From: Verrucomicrobiota bacterium
GTDB taxonomy: Bacteria > Verrucomicrobiota > Verrucomicrobiia > Chthoniobacterales > UBA10450
Assembly: GCA_003219115.1 (NCBI GenBank)
Contig: QHPN01000071.1
Location: 1 to 16,653 of the forward strand
Direction of reading: 5' to 3'
Length of the DNA: 16,653 nt
Made by a program: the position numbers and the translations under genes. Of this stretch, positions 1-8,043 are shown one piece after another (the stretch's first letter is position 1; each line of letters opens with the position of its first letter). Under the pieces are notes generated by a model. That model was not told the origin of the DNA, did no database searches, and worked only from the letters and a program-made list of their open reading frames with translations.

Positions 1-52
1 CGAGCAATCCCGTCCCGGCGCGGTAAAAAAGATAAACAGAGTAATCGACCAT
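1..52 (-). CDS. 5' end of a leftward gene, possibly an LpxL/HtrB-like acyltransferase (cut by window edge)
   Basis: A reading frame starts at an ATG on the minus strand and runs off the left edge after 17 codons. A GGAAG ribosome binding site (62-58) sits 5 bases upstream, one of the better sites in the window. The visible protein reads MVDYSVYLFYRAGTGLL, an amphipathic to hydrophobic start. Lipid A lauroyl-acyltransferase family proteins often begin with a similar Tyr-rich stretch leading into a membrane helix, so that family is my guess, but 17 residues are too few to assign function. The frame stays open upstream of the ATG, so a GTG at 79 is an alternative start. The gene diverges from the cupin gene at 357. 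Confidence 0.35.
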   Translation of the reverse strand, partial: MVDYSVYLFYRAGTGLL

Positions 53-356
53 TAATTCTTCCAACGTTTGCCGGTTCACGGCATCAATCAATATCGTTCT
101 CGTTAGTTTCGGAGCTTTGGACCGGAGCCCCGCTAAGGAGCGGGCTGATTCCTTGCTGCAGCCGCGCCGCTGTCTCGGGGCGTCGCGCGCGGCACGGCAA
201 CATCCTCGGCTTTCCTAAGCTCACGAAAAGGGGAGCGCAACCATCCTGGTTGCTCCTTTCGGTATCCTGCCGAAAGTCTTGCCAAATCGGCGGTCATCCG
301 CTTTCGTCCGGCAGCCGCCGGGCTACAGTGCGACAGGTAGACCGCCTCTACAACTT
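53..356. other. Gene-free divergent intergenic region with consecutive hairpins
   Basis: No convincing coding frame lies here. The right part is rich in stem-loops: AGCC(C)CGCT pairs with AGCGGGCT (126-146, loop AAGG); GCCGCGC pairs with GCGCGGC (161-193); GGAGCGCAACC pairs with GGTTGCTCC with a two-base bulge (232-256); and CTTTCGG pairs perfectly with CCGAAAG (256-276). The last two share base 256. This could be a structured untranslated leader or small RNA in front of the cupin gene, or stacked intergenic repeats. I do not recognise a known riboswitch, 6S, SRP or RNase P core in it. A TTG at 279 opens the cupin frame, but the 26-residue extension it would add looks non-coding. Confidence 0.4.
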
Positions 357-1079
357 ATGAAAAAAGAAGATATTTGGCGCGGTTTACAGGCCACCGCCAA
401 GGGAGCGCTGAGCACGCGCGATTATCGCGCACCCGCGCTGGCGAAACGGCTTGCCGGTATTGGCCTGGAAGCAGGGCAGATCGTGTCGGCGAACAGGCGT
501 TCGCTGGCGGTGGTCTGGATTCCCGGCGTGGAAATTTTCCCGCGCATCATTTACGTGCAACGGCATCGGGGATTGTTCGGAGAATTTGCGCGCCGCGACG
601 AAGGAGTTTTGGGGAACCTGAAATTCTGGCCCCGGCAATGGGCGACCGCCCGCATGTTCGCTAACACCGCCAAAGGCTTTCATGTTCACCCCCCGTTTAT
701 TCCCGAAGGTGAAGACGCGGCGAAATGGTTGCGGCGACAATTCGCCAAAAAAACTTTGGCTAATTATGAGGCCGAACAGTGGGACGTGATGTTTTTTGTG
801 CAGGGTCGGGTGGAGATGATCTTGCGCGATGTCCGCGAAGGGTTTCGCAGTCGCATCATGCATTTTTACATCGATGGCGATAATCACCGCAGCTCGAACA
901 ATGTCGCGGTCGTGATTCCACCGGGCGTCGCGCATGCCCTGCGAGTAGAAGGGAGCGAAGATGCCATCATGGTTTACGGCACGAGCACAAACTTTGAGCC
1001 GGCCTTCGAAGGTCGGATCGCGAGCGACGTGGAATCGGCGCTGTTGCCGGAAAGTTGGCGCAGTTTTCTGGCGGAATAG
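357..1079 (+). CDS. RmlC-like cupin protein (dTDP-4-dehydrorhamnose 3,5-epimerase-related)
   Basis: The 240-residue protein has a double-stranded beta-helix (cupin) signature in its second half. It shows GFHVHPPF around residues 107-114 with His109 and His111, then WDVMFFVQGRVEMIL (142-156), then IPPGVAHAL (187-195), then MVYGTSTNF (205-213). This pattern matches the dTDP-sugar 3,5-epimerase superfamily, which isomerises nucleotide-linked keto-sugars in the cytoplasm. The first 100 residues are longer than in classical RmlC, so the substrate is uncertain. I chose ATG 357 because the TTG 26 codons upstream adds a low-quality extension; no clear ribosome binding site supports either start. The stop at 1077-1079 is immediately followed by the GTG of the methyltransferase gene, so the two are probably co-transcribed and translationally coupled. 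Confidence 0.7.
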   Translation: MKKEDIWRGLQATAKGALSTRDYRAPALAKRLAGIGLEAGQIVSANRRSLAVVWIPGVEIFPRIIYVQRHRGLFGEFARRDEGVLGNLKFWPRQWATARMFANTAKGFHVHPPFIPEGEDAAKWLRRQFAKKTLANYEAEQWDVMFFVQGRVEMILRDVREGFRSRIMHFYIDGDNHRSSNNVAVVIPPGVAHALRVEGSEDAIMVYGTSTNFEPAFEGRIASDVESALLPESWRSFLAE

Positions 1080-1766
1080 GTGAAACGTCAGTTCGATCCG
1101 GCGGTGCCGGAATTGATGGACCGGTCGCAACCGGTCACGTCCGAGCTGGAACGCGATCTCGCCAATATCCGTTCGCTCAATCGCTGGTTCGGCAGTTACC
1201 GTCAGGTCCGACGTTTTTTATCGTGCTGGCTGAAGCCGAACGGCAAAGCGCGAATCTTGGATGTCGCCACCGGGTCGGGCGACATCCCACGCCTGATCGT
1301 CGATTTTGCACGAAGACAAAATGTTTCCGTTCGCATCGACGCCATCGACCAACAGAGTTCCACCATCGAAATTGCGCGCCGCCTCAGCACCGATTTCCCT
1401 GAGATTGAATTCTTCTCCGCCAACCTGTTTGAATGGAATCCGCCGGAGCGGTACGACATCGTTCTTTGTTCGCTTGCCCTGCACCATTTCAGCGAAGACG
1501 ATGCCGTTCGCGTACTGCAAAAATGTCGCGACCTTTCCCGCGAACACGTTCTGGTCGCCGACCTCCGAAGATCGCGCTGGTTAAGCTTCGGCGTTTATCT
1601 ACTGACCGCAGCAATCTATCGCAATGCTATGACGAAAACCGACGCACGCCTCTCCGCTGCGCGGGCTTTCAGTTTTAAGGAAATGCGCGAATTAGCTGAG
1701 CGCGCCGGCTGGAAGAACTTCGGCCACCGCAAGTTCCAGATTGGCCGCCAGGCAATCTGGCTTTAG
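1080..1766 (+). CDS. Class I SAM-dependent methyltransferase
   Basis: This 228-residue protein is a Rossmann-fold methyltransferase. Motif I, ILDVATGSGDIP, is at residues 59-70 (AdoMet binding), an acidic loop around IDAID is at 86-90, and motif IV, YDIVLCSLALHHF, is at about 125-137. The N-terminus (FDPAVPELMDRSQPVTSELE) resembles small methyltransferases that often sit beside polyketide or quinone-type genes, but no such gene is visible here, so the substrate is unknown. The GTG start abuts the TAG of the cupin gene with no spacer, which implies coupled translation and a shared role, perhaps in sugar or metabolite tailoring. Length is normal for the family and no key residue is obviously missing. 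Confidence 0.8.
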   Translation: MKRQFDPAVPELMDRSQPVTSELERDLANIRSLNRWFGSYRQVRRFLSCWLKPNGKARILDVATGSGDIPRLIVDFARRQNVSVRIDAIDQQSSTIEIARRLSTDFPEIEFFSANLFEWNPPERYDIVLCSLALHHFSEDDAVRVLQKCRDLSREHVLVADLRRSRWLSFGVYLLTAAIYRNAMTKTDARLSAARAFSFKEMRELAERAGWKNFGHRKFQIGRQAIWL

Positions 1767-1774
1767 CGAGCAAA

Positions 1775-1824
1775 CCGGCGGCTGCCGGACAAACTCTGAA
1801 AGAGTTCGCGAGCAGGCAGCTGCT
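1775..1824 (+). terminator. Three tandem small hairpins after the methyltransferase gene
   Basis: Three perfect short stem-loops follow one another directly after the methyltransferase stop: CCGGC/GCCGG (1775-1788), AACTCT/AGAGTT (1792-1806) and AGCAG/CTGCT (1811-1824). None has a downstream run of T, so they may attenuate transcription or stabilise the 3' end rather than act as an intrinsic terminator. Confidence 0.35.
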
Positions 1825-1854
1825 CCCTGACGTTTCGCTTCGCTCGGGATGACG
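1825..1854 (-). repeat. Dispersed GTCATCC-GAGCGAAG-type repeat, copy A
   Basis: Read on the minus strand this segment begins CGTCATCCCGAGCGAAGCGA, closely matching the left arm of the element at 10036-10127. Only one arm is present. It ends just before the panC ribosome binding site, so it lies in the panC leader. Confidence 0.5.
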
Positions 1855-1870
1855 GATAAGGTGTTCGGCG

Positions 1871-2707
1871 ATGAAAATCATCGAAACCGTTGGCGAAGTT
1901 CAGGCGGACGCGCGTGAACGAACCTCCAGGTCTGTGCTGGTGCCCACGATGGGCGCGTTGCATCGGGGGCACTTGGAATTGGTGCGCGTGGCGCGGGAGC
2001 ATGCTGGAAAGGATGGGGAAGTCGCAGTCAGTATTTTTGTGAATCCGTTGCAGTTTGAGCCGGGGTCGGATTTTGAGAAATATCCGCGGCCGGAATCGGT
2101 GGATGAAAATGTTTGTCGCGATGCCGGAGTGAATCTGCTGTTTCGGCCGAATGACATGTATTTTGACGATCGCTCGGTTTACGTCGAGGAGACCGCGCTT
2201 TCTGCTGGGCTCTGTGGCGCGGCACGGCCGGGGCATTTCCGCGGTGTCTGCACCGTGGTGGCGAAACTATTTAATTTGCTCGCACCTGACGCAGCGGTGT
2301 TCGGAGAGAAAGATCACCAGCAACTCGCGATCATTCGCCGAATGGTACGGGACCTGAATTTTCCAATTGAAATAATCGGGGTGCCGACGGTGCGCGAGGC
2401 GGACGGGCTGGCATTGAGTTCGCGTAACCAATATTTGAATGCGGATGAGCGGGCGCAGGCGACGGTGCTGTATCGTGCGATGACTCGAGTGAAGGAGCTG
2501 GCTGATGGGGGACAAAAGTCCGTGGGCGAATTAATCGATGTGGCGAAAGGCGTGATCGCGTCGGCGAAGAGCGCGCGCGTTGATTACATCAGCATCGTCG
2601 ATGCCGATAATTTGCAGCCCCTGGGAGTGTTGCAGCCGAATGCAGTCATTGCGCTCGCGGTTTTTGTCGGCAAAACGCGATTGATCGATAACCTGCGACT
2701 GTGGTGA
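1871..2707 (+). CDS. panC: Pantothenate synthetase
   Basis: This 278-residue cytoplasmic enzyme condenses pantoate and beta-alanine using ATP to make pantothenate, the coenzyme A precursor. Nucleotidyltransferase-fold landmarks are all present: PTMGALHRGH at residues 25-34 with the HxGH motif (His31, His34), SIFVNPLQF (54-62), GHFRGVCTVVAKLFN (121-135), FGEKDHQQL (144-152) and the SSRN loop (183-186) that takes the KMSKS position. Length is full for the family. ATG 1871 has AAGG at 1858-1861 upstream with a 9-base spacer. The stop codon overlaps the start of nadB, so panC and nadB are one transcription and translation unit for cofactor synthesis. Confidence 0.97.
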   Translation: MKIIETVGEVQADARERTSRSVLVPTMGALHRGHLELVRVAREHAGKDGEVAVSIFVNPLQFEPGSDFEKYPRPESVDENVCRDAGVNLLFRPNDMYFDDRSVYVEETALSAGLCGAARPGHFRGVCTVVAKLFNLLAPDAAVFGEKDHQQLAIIRRMVRDLNFPIEIIGVPTVREADGLALSSRNQYLNADERAQATVLYRAMTRVKELADGGQKSVGELIDVAKGVIASAKSARVDYISIVDADNLQPLGVLQPNAVIALAVFVGKTRLIDNLRLW

Positions 2708-4271
2708 AGGAATTCGATTTCGTTGTGGTCGGGAGCGGGATTGCCGGTCTGAGCTTTGCCTTGAAGGTGGCACAACACGGGTCGGTGGCAGTGATCACGA
2801 AACGCAAAGGTGCCGACAGCAACACGGCCTGGGCGCAGGGAGGGATCGCCTGTGTGACGAGCGATGAAGATTCGTTCGAGCTGCACGTGCGCGACACGCT
2901 CGAAGCCGGCGCCGGGCTTTGCGACGAAAAAGTGGTGCGCACGATCGTGACGGAAGCGCCGGAAGCGATCCACGAGCTGATGGAAGTCGGAGTGCATTTT
3001 GATGAGCGCGAAGTTTCCGGTCATCGCGAGCTGGACCTTGGCCGCGAGGGCGGACACTCGAAGCGGCGAGTGTTGCATGTGCAGGACGTGACCGGGCGCG
3101 AGATCGAAAACAAGCTGCTGGCAGCGCTGGGCCGATCGCCGCGGGTGCAGTTGATGGAAAATCACACCGCCATCGACTTGATCACGGCAGCGAAACTCGG
3201 ATTTGCGGCGGAAGATCGGTGCCTCGGGCTTTACTCGCTTGATGAAGCGATCGGGTCGTGCTGGCGACTGGCGGGTGCGGGAAAGTTTATCTCTACACCA
3301 CCAATCCGGCAGTCGCGACTGGCGACGGGGTAGCGATGGCGTGGCGTGCCGGTGTTGCCATCGCAAACATGGAGTTCATACAGTTCCATCCGACCTGCCT
3401 CTTTCATCCCGAGCAACGTTCATTTCTGATTTCAGAAGCGGTCCGTGGTGAGGGCGGGATTTTACGGGACAGTCGCGGCGATGATTTCATGCCGCGGTAT
3501 CATCCGCGCGGTTCGCTCGCGCCACGCGATGTGGTAGCGCGCGCGATCGACGCCGAGATCAAACGCAGCGGTGCGCAATGCGTTTACCTCGATATCACAC
3601 ACAAACCCGAAGCATTCTTGCGCGAACGGTTCCCGCACATTTTCGAGACTTGTTTGCAACTCGGGATCGACATGAGCCGGCAGCCGATTCCGGTGGTGCC
3701 GGCGGCGCATTACCAATGTGGCGGGATTAAAACCGATGTTAACGGTGCGAGCAATCTGCGCGGTTTGTTTGCCATCGGCGAAGTTGGCTGCACCGGCTTA
3801 CATGGGGCAAATCGGCTGGCCAGCAATTCGCTGCTCGAGGGTGTGGTGGTGGCGCGGCGGGCAGCTGGCGCAATGGTGCGGGAGTTCCCGCGTCAGCAGG
3901 ACCACAAATTGGTGCTGCCGGAATGGGTCGCAGGCGATGTTCAGGATGTGGACGAGCTGGTCGTGATCTATCACAACTGGGACGAGATCCGCCGCCTGAT
4001 GTGGGATTACGTTGGCGTTGTTCGTACCGACAAACGCCTGCAGCGCGCAGCCTCGCGCTTACGGAATCTCCAGAGGGAAATCCGGGAGTTTTACTGGAAT
4101 TTCAAGGTGTCAGTCGATTTGTTGGAACTGCGAAATCTGGCCACGGTGGCGGCCCTGATTGTCGATAGTGCGCTCCTGCGAAAGGAGAGTAGGGGGTTGC
4201 ATTACACCCTGGACTATCCGGAGACTGATGAAGCTCATTTTCGGCATGAGACCGTGCTTTCACGCGGGTAA
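2701..4271 (+). pseudogene. nadB: L-aspartate oxidase, interrupted by a frameshift
   Basis: NadB oxidises L-aspartate to iminoaspartate with FAD, the first step of de novo NAD synthesis. The 5' frame (GTG 2701 or GTG 2704, stop 3333) carries the FAD-binding VVVGSGIAGLSFAL (residues 8-21), NTAWAQGGIA, and EGGHSKRRVLH followed by DVTGREIE. After LYSLDEAIG, near 3255, homology continues in another frame from 3258 as VLATGGCGKVYLYTTNP, then EFIQFHPTCLF, SEAVRGEGGIL with the catalytic-type Arg, GSLAPRDVVARAID, and GEVGCTGLHGANRLASNSLLE, to TAA 4271. Compared with the family, about ten residues that normally lie between these blocks are missing, consistent with loss of about 28 bases. Together the halves give about 520 residues, near the usual 530. 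The gene overlaps panC. The lesion may be real or an assembly error; all other landmarks are intact. Confidence 0.88.
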
Positions 4272-4317
4272 ATGCTTGGAACGGTTGATGCTGGAATATG
4301 TAAATAGCCCGCTGGGG

Positions 4318-4346
4318 AAGGGTTCCTAAAAAGAAGGAAAACCCTT
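4318..4346 (+). terminator. Possible stem-loop after nadB
   Basis: AAGGGTTCC pairs with GGAAAACCCTT with a two-base bulge. It lies 46 bases after the nadB stop and has no clear T-tract, so it is only a weak candidate for ending the panC-nadB transcript. Confidence 0.25.
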
Positions 4347-4385
4347 GCTTGGGGGCAGGTTTTCGGATAAACAAGGCCACCGCCA

Positions 4386-5213
4386 ATGCGAATCGGATTC
4401 ACCGCCCTCACTCTAGCTCTCCTCGGGACGGGGGCGGCCGTCATGGCCCAATCACCCTATGAGAGCGCAGCGGATTTCGCCAAATACGCCCGCAAGTTGC
4501 GTGAGCAAGCACTGCTGAAAGTCGAGCCCCAAGTCTTTGTGCCGACCGCATCGCGCACGAGCACCGCCACCCGGTATCCGTGGAAGGCGAATATTGTGAC
4601 GACGGTGTTTTGGGTGGGCGAACAGGCCGGCGGGAACAATCCGGTGCCAAATTACAAGAGCGCCTGGGACGCCAACTGGACCTCAAATTATGGCGGCTTT
4701 GATAGCCCCGACGCCTCCTCGCGCAGGAATTATATACCGTCGTCATTTGTCCCGCGGCAGAACCCATTCTATTGCGCACTGCCCTACAACGATGTCACGC
4801 ACGGCCAATTCAAGCCGGAAGCGCCGCTGGTCATTCCGTGGTTCAAGACCGCTTACACCGACCCAGGCCATTCTGTTTGCAAGGATCGCTGGCTCGCAAT
4901 CCGCAAGGGCAGTCGCGTTTGCTATGCGCAATGGGAAGACTGCGGGCCGTTCCGGACCGACCACTTCCAATACGTTTTCCAGAATGAACGACCGAAGCCC
5001 AATTTGAATCATGGCGCCGGCCTCGATGTCTCTCCGGCCGTGCGCGACTATTTGGGCCTGGGTCCGACCGATGTGACCGACTGGCAATTTGTCGAAGTGC
5101 GGGATGTTCCGCCTGGTCCATGGCGCAGCTATGGCGATAACAATCACTTCGTGATCGCCAAACGCCAGGCTGAAGCGCGCCTCGTTCAGCAGAGCGACGG
5201 CAGCTCGCGGTAA
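4386..5213 (+). CDS. Secreted double-psi beta-barrel-like (RlpA/barwin-type) protein
   Basis: The 275-residue product begins with a classical Sec signal peptide (MRIGFTALTLALLGTGAAVMA, likely cleaved near AQ 21-22). After a linker, FYCALPYNDV (128-137) leads into a C-terminal barrel: VCKDRWLAIR (164-173), RVCYAQWEDCGPF (177-189), and GAGLDVSPAVRDYLGLG (210-226) followed by WQFVEV. The DCGPF and LDVSPAV pair corresponds to the conserved DRGPF and IDLS elements of RlpA-type barrels, so it may act on, or bind, cell-wall material in the periplasm. Four cysteines (130, 165, 179, 186) could form two disulfides. AAGG at 4373-4376 sits 9 bases before the ATG. It converges with the GTPase gene. Enzymatic activity is not established. 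Confidence 0.7.
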   Translation: MRIGFTALTLALLGTGAAVMAQSPYESAADFAKYARKLREQALLKVEPQVFVPTASRTSTATRYPWKANIVTTVFWVGEQAGGNNPVPNYKSAWDANWTSNYGGFDSPDASSRRNYIPSSFVPRQNPFYCALPYNDVTHGQFKPEAPLVIPWFKTAYTDPGHSVCKDRWLAIRKGSRVCYAQWEDCGPFRTDHFQYVFQNERPKPNLNHGAGLDVSPAVRDYLGLGPTDVTDWQFVEVRDVPPGPWRSYGDNNHFVIAKRQAEARLVQQSDGSSR

Positions 5214-5298
5214 CGGATCATTTATAGCGAGCTCGGTCAAACCGACGAGCCGTCGAGGAGAGATTTGCCTGCACGCTTCCTTCTTTCTGCGCCGCCCG

Positions 5299-7032
5299 CT
5301 AGTTCGTGCTACTTCCCATCACGCGCGGGCGCAGTTTTTCGAAGGTTGAGTCGAGCTCGTCAATGCGATCAACCAATTGCTGGTAATGTGCGCGCTGCGC
5401 CGTGCAGAAAGCAGTGAGCGGTTGGATCGCGGCGTTGATTTCGCCGTAGAACAAATCGATCGCGTGCGAAATCTGATTCTCGATCGCAGCCACGAGTTCG
5501 TTCCGTTTCGCGTCCATTTGTTCGGCGTAAACAAGCAGAATTTTCCCGCGCTGCCGTCTGGCCACGAAAGTTCCAATAATCGCGGCCGAAGCCGCCAGCA
5601 CACCGGTCACGTCTGCGACAGCCGCGCTACTCATCGCTGCGACCAGTGCCACCAGGCCACCCGCTGCCGCCACGCCCACCGGAATTCGGAGCCGATCCGA
5701 CGTTTCCCGAAATATCATTCCCATTTGTTCTGCAATGACATCTGTGCCACTTCGCTGGGCCAGGCTCAGCTGAATCGATTGCAACAGCTCCCGGCGTTGT
5801 CGGGCAAAATCTGGCGGGGTGCGCGGCGCCTGCGTTTTTACCTCGCCGCCAAAATGCGTCTCGATCATGTCCTGCAATTGTGGCCAAATGCCGCGGAGAT
5901 CGGTTTCAAGCAACTGGATGGCGTTCTCGATTTGGGGCTGTACCACCTGTCGAAGCTTCGTTTCCATTTCACCCTGCAAATCACGCTGCCAATAATCGCG
6001 TCGCCAGATCATGTTCACCGTGGTCCAGAATGTCAGTTTGTTCTCGAGGAATCGCGTTCCCTGCGCCGCGCAATCGCGACACGCCTGGTCGATGCCGCGA
6101 ACAAAGCCGTGGACCTGCCGCCGCGTTTGCTCTTTCCGCGCCTGTAGAAAATGGATCAGACGCTCGAAGCGTTCTTCGTCCTGATTGATAACGCGAAACG
6201 CTTCGCGCCCTTCGGATGCGATCTCGCGCAAAACAACCTGCGCGGTTTGCCAGGCCGAGCGCGCCTTGAGCGCATGCGCACTCGCATCAGCCATGATCAA
6301 ATCGATGTGCTCCTCCAAAGGAACAATTTCGCTCTTTTCCTCAAGGCTACCGGCGTTTGGCGCACCGCTGCGCGCGAGTAACGCCTGACGCGCGGAAACC
6401 GCAAAGACAGGCGGTACCGTCCCGAGCTTTTGCAGCGCGGTGTCTTGCAGATGACGGCGGATCACCGCGATCTCCCCCGGCTCGCGCAGATCAGCCTGTT
6501 GCAAAACAAAAACGATATTTTTCAACCAACGCTTTTGCACGAAGGCGAGGAAATCCCAGGCCGATTGCGTCCAGGGATTGACCACAGAAAAAACAAAAAG
6601 CACGAGATCGGCCCGCGGGACGAATTCCTCGGTGATGCGCTGATGCTCCGCGACCATGGTATTGGTGCCGGGAGTATCGACGATGTTAAAGTTGCGCAGG
6701 AAATCGATCGGCAGAAAACGCTCGATCAGTTGGGATGAGACGTCGACTGTCTTTTCCACCTCGCCATAGCGAAAAATGCAAACGCGATCGGTCGCCGGAA
6801 GCACCCCGGTTTTGGCGAATTCATGGCCGAAAAGGGCATTGAGGAGTGAGGATTTCCCCGCTTTCACTTCGCCGACGGCAACAAAGAGAAGCGGTTGCCG
6901 GATATCGGTGAGAAGGGCATGCAGCGTCTCCAATGAGGCGGGGCTGCGTTGCAGGTCGGCCCCGAGTCTGAGTAAGCGGATCAGTGCAGTTTCAAGATCG
7001 GTTCGAAGCTGCAGATAATGATCGGCGATCAT
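5299..7032 (-). CDS. Bacterial dynamin-like GTPase
   Basis: This 577-residue protein belongs to the dynamin superfamily of membrane-remodelling GTPases. The P-loop GEVKAGKSS is at residues 54-62 (G1), a conserved Thr in LPATD at 78-82 serves as G2, and DTPG is at 119-122 (G3). G4 is degenerate, QQAD (178-181) in place of N/TKxD. Helical stalk-like sequence follows, with a hydrophobic hairpin at about 450-491 (VAAAGGLVALVAAM and VLAASAAIIGTFVA) that probably inserts into membrane, then a final helical region. I chose ATG 7032, ten bases after the deacetylase stop at 7043. A TTG at 7095 would overlap the deacetylase gene and add a Pro/Arg-rich extension of doubtful coding quality. The tight spacing implies one operon with the deacetylase and suggests an envelope role. 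Confidence 0.85.
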   Translation of the reverse strand: MIADHYLQLRTDLETALIRLLRLGADLQRSPASLETLHALLTDIRQPLLFVAVGEVKAGKSSLLNALFGHEFAKTGVLPATDRVCIFRYGEVEKTVDVSSQLIERFLPIDFLRNFNIVDTPGTNTMVAEHQRITEEFVPRADLVLFVFSVVNPWTQSAWDFLAFVQKRWLKNIVFVLQQADLREPGEIAVIRRHLQDTALQKLGTVPPVFAVSARQALLARSGAPNAGSLEEKSEIVPLEEHIDLIMADASAHALKARSAWQTAQVVLREIASEGREAFRVINQDEERFERLIHFLQARKEQTRRQVHGFVRGIDQACRDCAAQGTRFLENKLTFWTTVNMIWRRDYWQRDLQGEMETKLRQVVQPQIENAIQLLETDLRGIWPQLQDMIETHFGGEVKTQAPRTPPDFARQRRELLQSIQLSLAQRSGTDVIAEQMGMIFRETSDRLRIPVGVAAAGGLVALVAAMSSAAVADVTGVLAASAAIIGTFVARRQRGKILLVYAEQMDAKRNELVAAIENQISHAIDLFYGEINAAIQPLTAFCTAQRAHYQQLVDRIDELDSTFEKLRPRVMGSSTN

Positions 7033-7042
7033 GCCGGCGAGA

Positions 7043-7834
7043 CTAAGTGCTGGGCGATGCGGCGACGGACGGCGAGGGCGTGGCTGCGGGAGCAACCGGC
7101 TTGGGCGTTGGCGGCGGTATTGGTGTCTGAAGTTTCAACAATTCCGAAACGGTAACGAACTTGAATCCTTTCGCTTCCAGCTCCGTCAATGTCGCTGGCA
7201 TTGCCTGGATGGTTTGCGCATGGATATCATGGGCTAGGACGATCGACCCCGGATGGGTTTCTTTCAAAATGCGGCTGCTAACGACATTCGGACCAGGATT
7301 TTTCCAATCGAGCGGATCGACTTCCCATAAAATAATTTCGTAACCGAGCTCGTCATGAATGAAATGTTTTTGGTGCGCGGTAACGGAGCCGTAAGGCGGT
7401 CGAAGTAAAGTGGGACGCGAACCGATTGCGCTGGTGATGGCCTCTTCTGTGCGTTTGATCTGACTGCGAACGTTCTCGTCGGACATCTTCGCCAGGTTCG
7501 GATGCGACCAGCTGTGGTTACCGATCTCGTGGCCTTCGCGGACCGCGCGTTGCAGGATTTCGGGGTGCTCCGCCGCATTTTCTCCAACCACGAAAAAGGT
7601 CACGTGGATGCGATGTTCTGCCAGTAAATCGAGCAGACGCGGCGTTAACTTTTGGTGTGGACCGTCATCAAAGGTGAGAGCGATATAGGGACCATCGACA
7701 TGAACTGCGCTGACCGCCGTCTTTGGTTCCGGCGCGGGCGGCGTTTTCGGTTTTGTGGGCGAAGACGGCGGTTGCTGCGCCCATAAAACGGTCGCGGGAA
7801 TGAGAAAAAGCAGGACGCGGAATTTTCGCAGCAT
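7043..7834 (-). CDS. Secreted NodB-type polysaccharide deacetylase
   Basis: This 263-residue carbohydrate esterase family 4 protein removes N-acetyl groups from a polysaccharide, typically peptidoglycan or a chitin-like polymer. All five NodB motifs are visible: TFDDGP (54-59), HSWSHP (107-112, metal His107 and His111), RPPYG (145-149), DPLDW (173-177) and LAHDIH (200-205). A signal peptide, MLRKFRVLLFLIPATVLWAQ, supports the start at ATG 7834; longer frames upstream (ATG 7876, or the open frame to 8161) would bury it. A Pro-rich linker follows cleavage, and a Pro/Ala/Ser-rich tail (236-263) ends the protein, a pattern typical of periplasmic or surface spacers. It is the first gene of a two-gene leftward unit with the dynamin-like GTPase and diverges from the histidine kinase gene. 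Confidence 0.9.
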   Translation of the reverse strand: MLRKFRVLLFLIPATVLWAQQPPSSPTKPKTPPAPEPKTAVSAVHVDGPYIALTFDDGPHQKLTPRLLDLLAEHRIHVTFFVVGENAAEHPEILQRAVREGHEIGNHSWSHPNLAKMSDENVRSQIKRTEEAITSAIGSRPTLLRPPYGSVTAHQKHFIHDELGYEIILWEVDPLDWKNPGPNVVSSRILKETHPGSIVLAHDIHAQTIQAMPATLTELEAKGFKFVTVSELLKLQTPIPPPTPKPVAPAATPSPSVAASPST

Positions 7835-8043
7835 GAGACCAGGAAGAGCGACAGATTGCCCTATTTTTGCGGCCATACAAGTGCGCCAGTGTCTTATGAA
7901 GGTTCGGACTGCGCAGACCCTGCCGAAGGCGGTCAGAAGCCGATTTTGGCAACTAATCTGCTGCTTGGGAGCCGGGATCGACGTTGGGGAAAATGGCGCT
8001 TCGGCGGCAGGCCGCGAGGCCACACTAACGCCGAGATCGCTTA

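Noticed and set aside
120..280. Possible known riboswitch, 6S or SRP RNA
   Set aside because: No diagnostic core (for example the SRP GGAA tetraloop region or a cobalamin box) could be identified, so only a structured leader is proposed.
384..1130. Long minus-strand open frame opposite the cupin gene
   Set aside because: It lies antisense to a gene with clear cupin motifs, has a His/Arg/Pro-rich composition typical of a mirrored high-GC frame, and has no domain or ribosome binding site.
2584..3366. 260-codon minus-strand frame across the panC end and nadB
   Set aside because: panC and nadB on the plus strand are certain by motif; the antisense frame shows no recognisable domain.
5233..5245. 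Small TCGGT/ACCGA hairpin between the convergent barrel-protein and GTPase genes as a terminator
   Set aside because: A 5-base stem with a 3-base loop and no T-run is too weak to call.
5377..6147. 256-codon plus-strand frame inside the GTPase gene
   Set aside because: It mirrors the dynamin-like gene, which has P-loop and DTPG motifs and a membrane hairpin on the minus strand.
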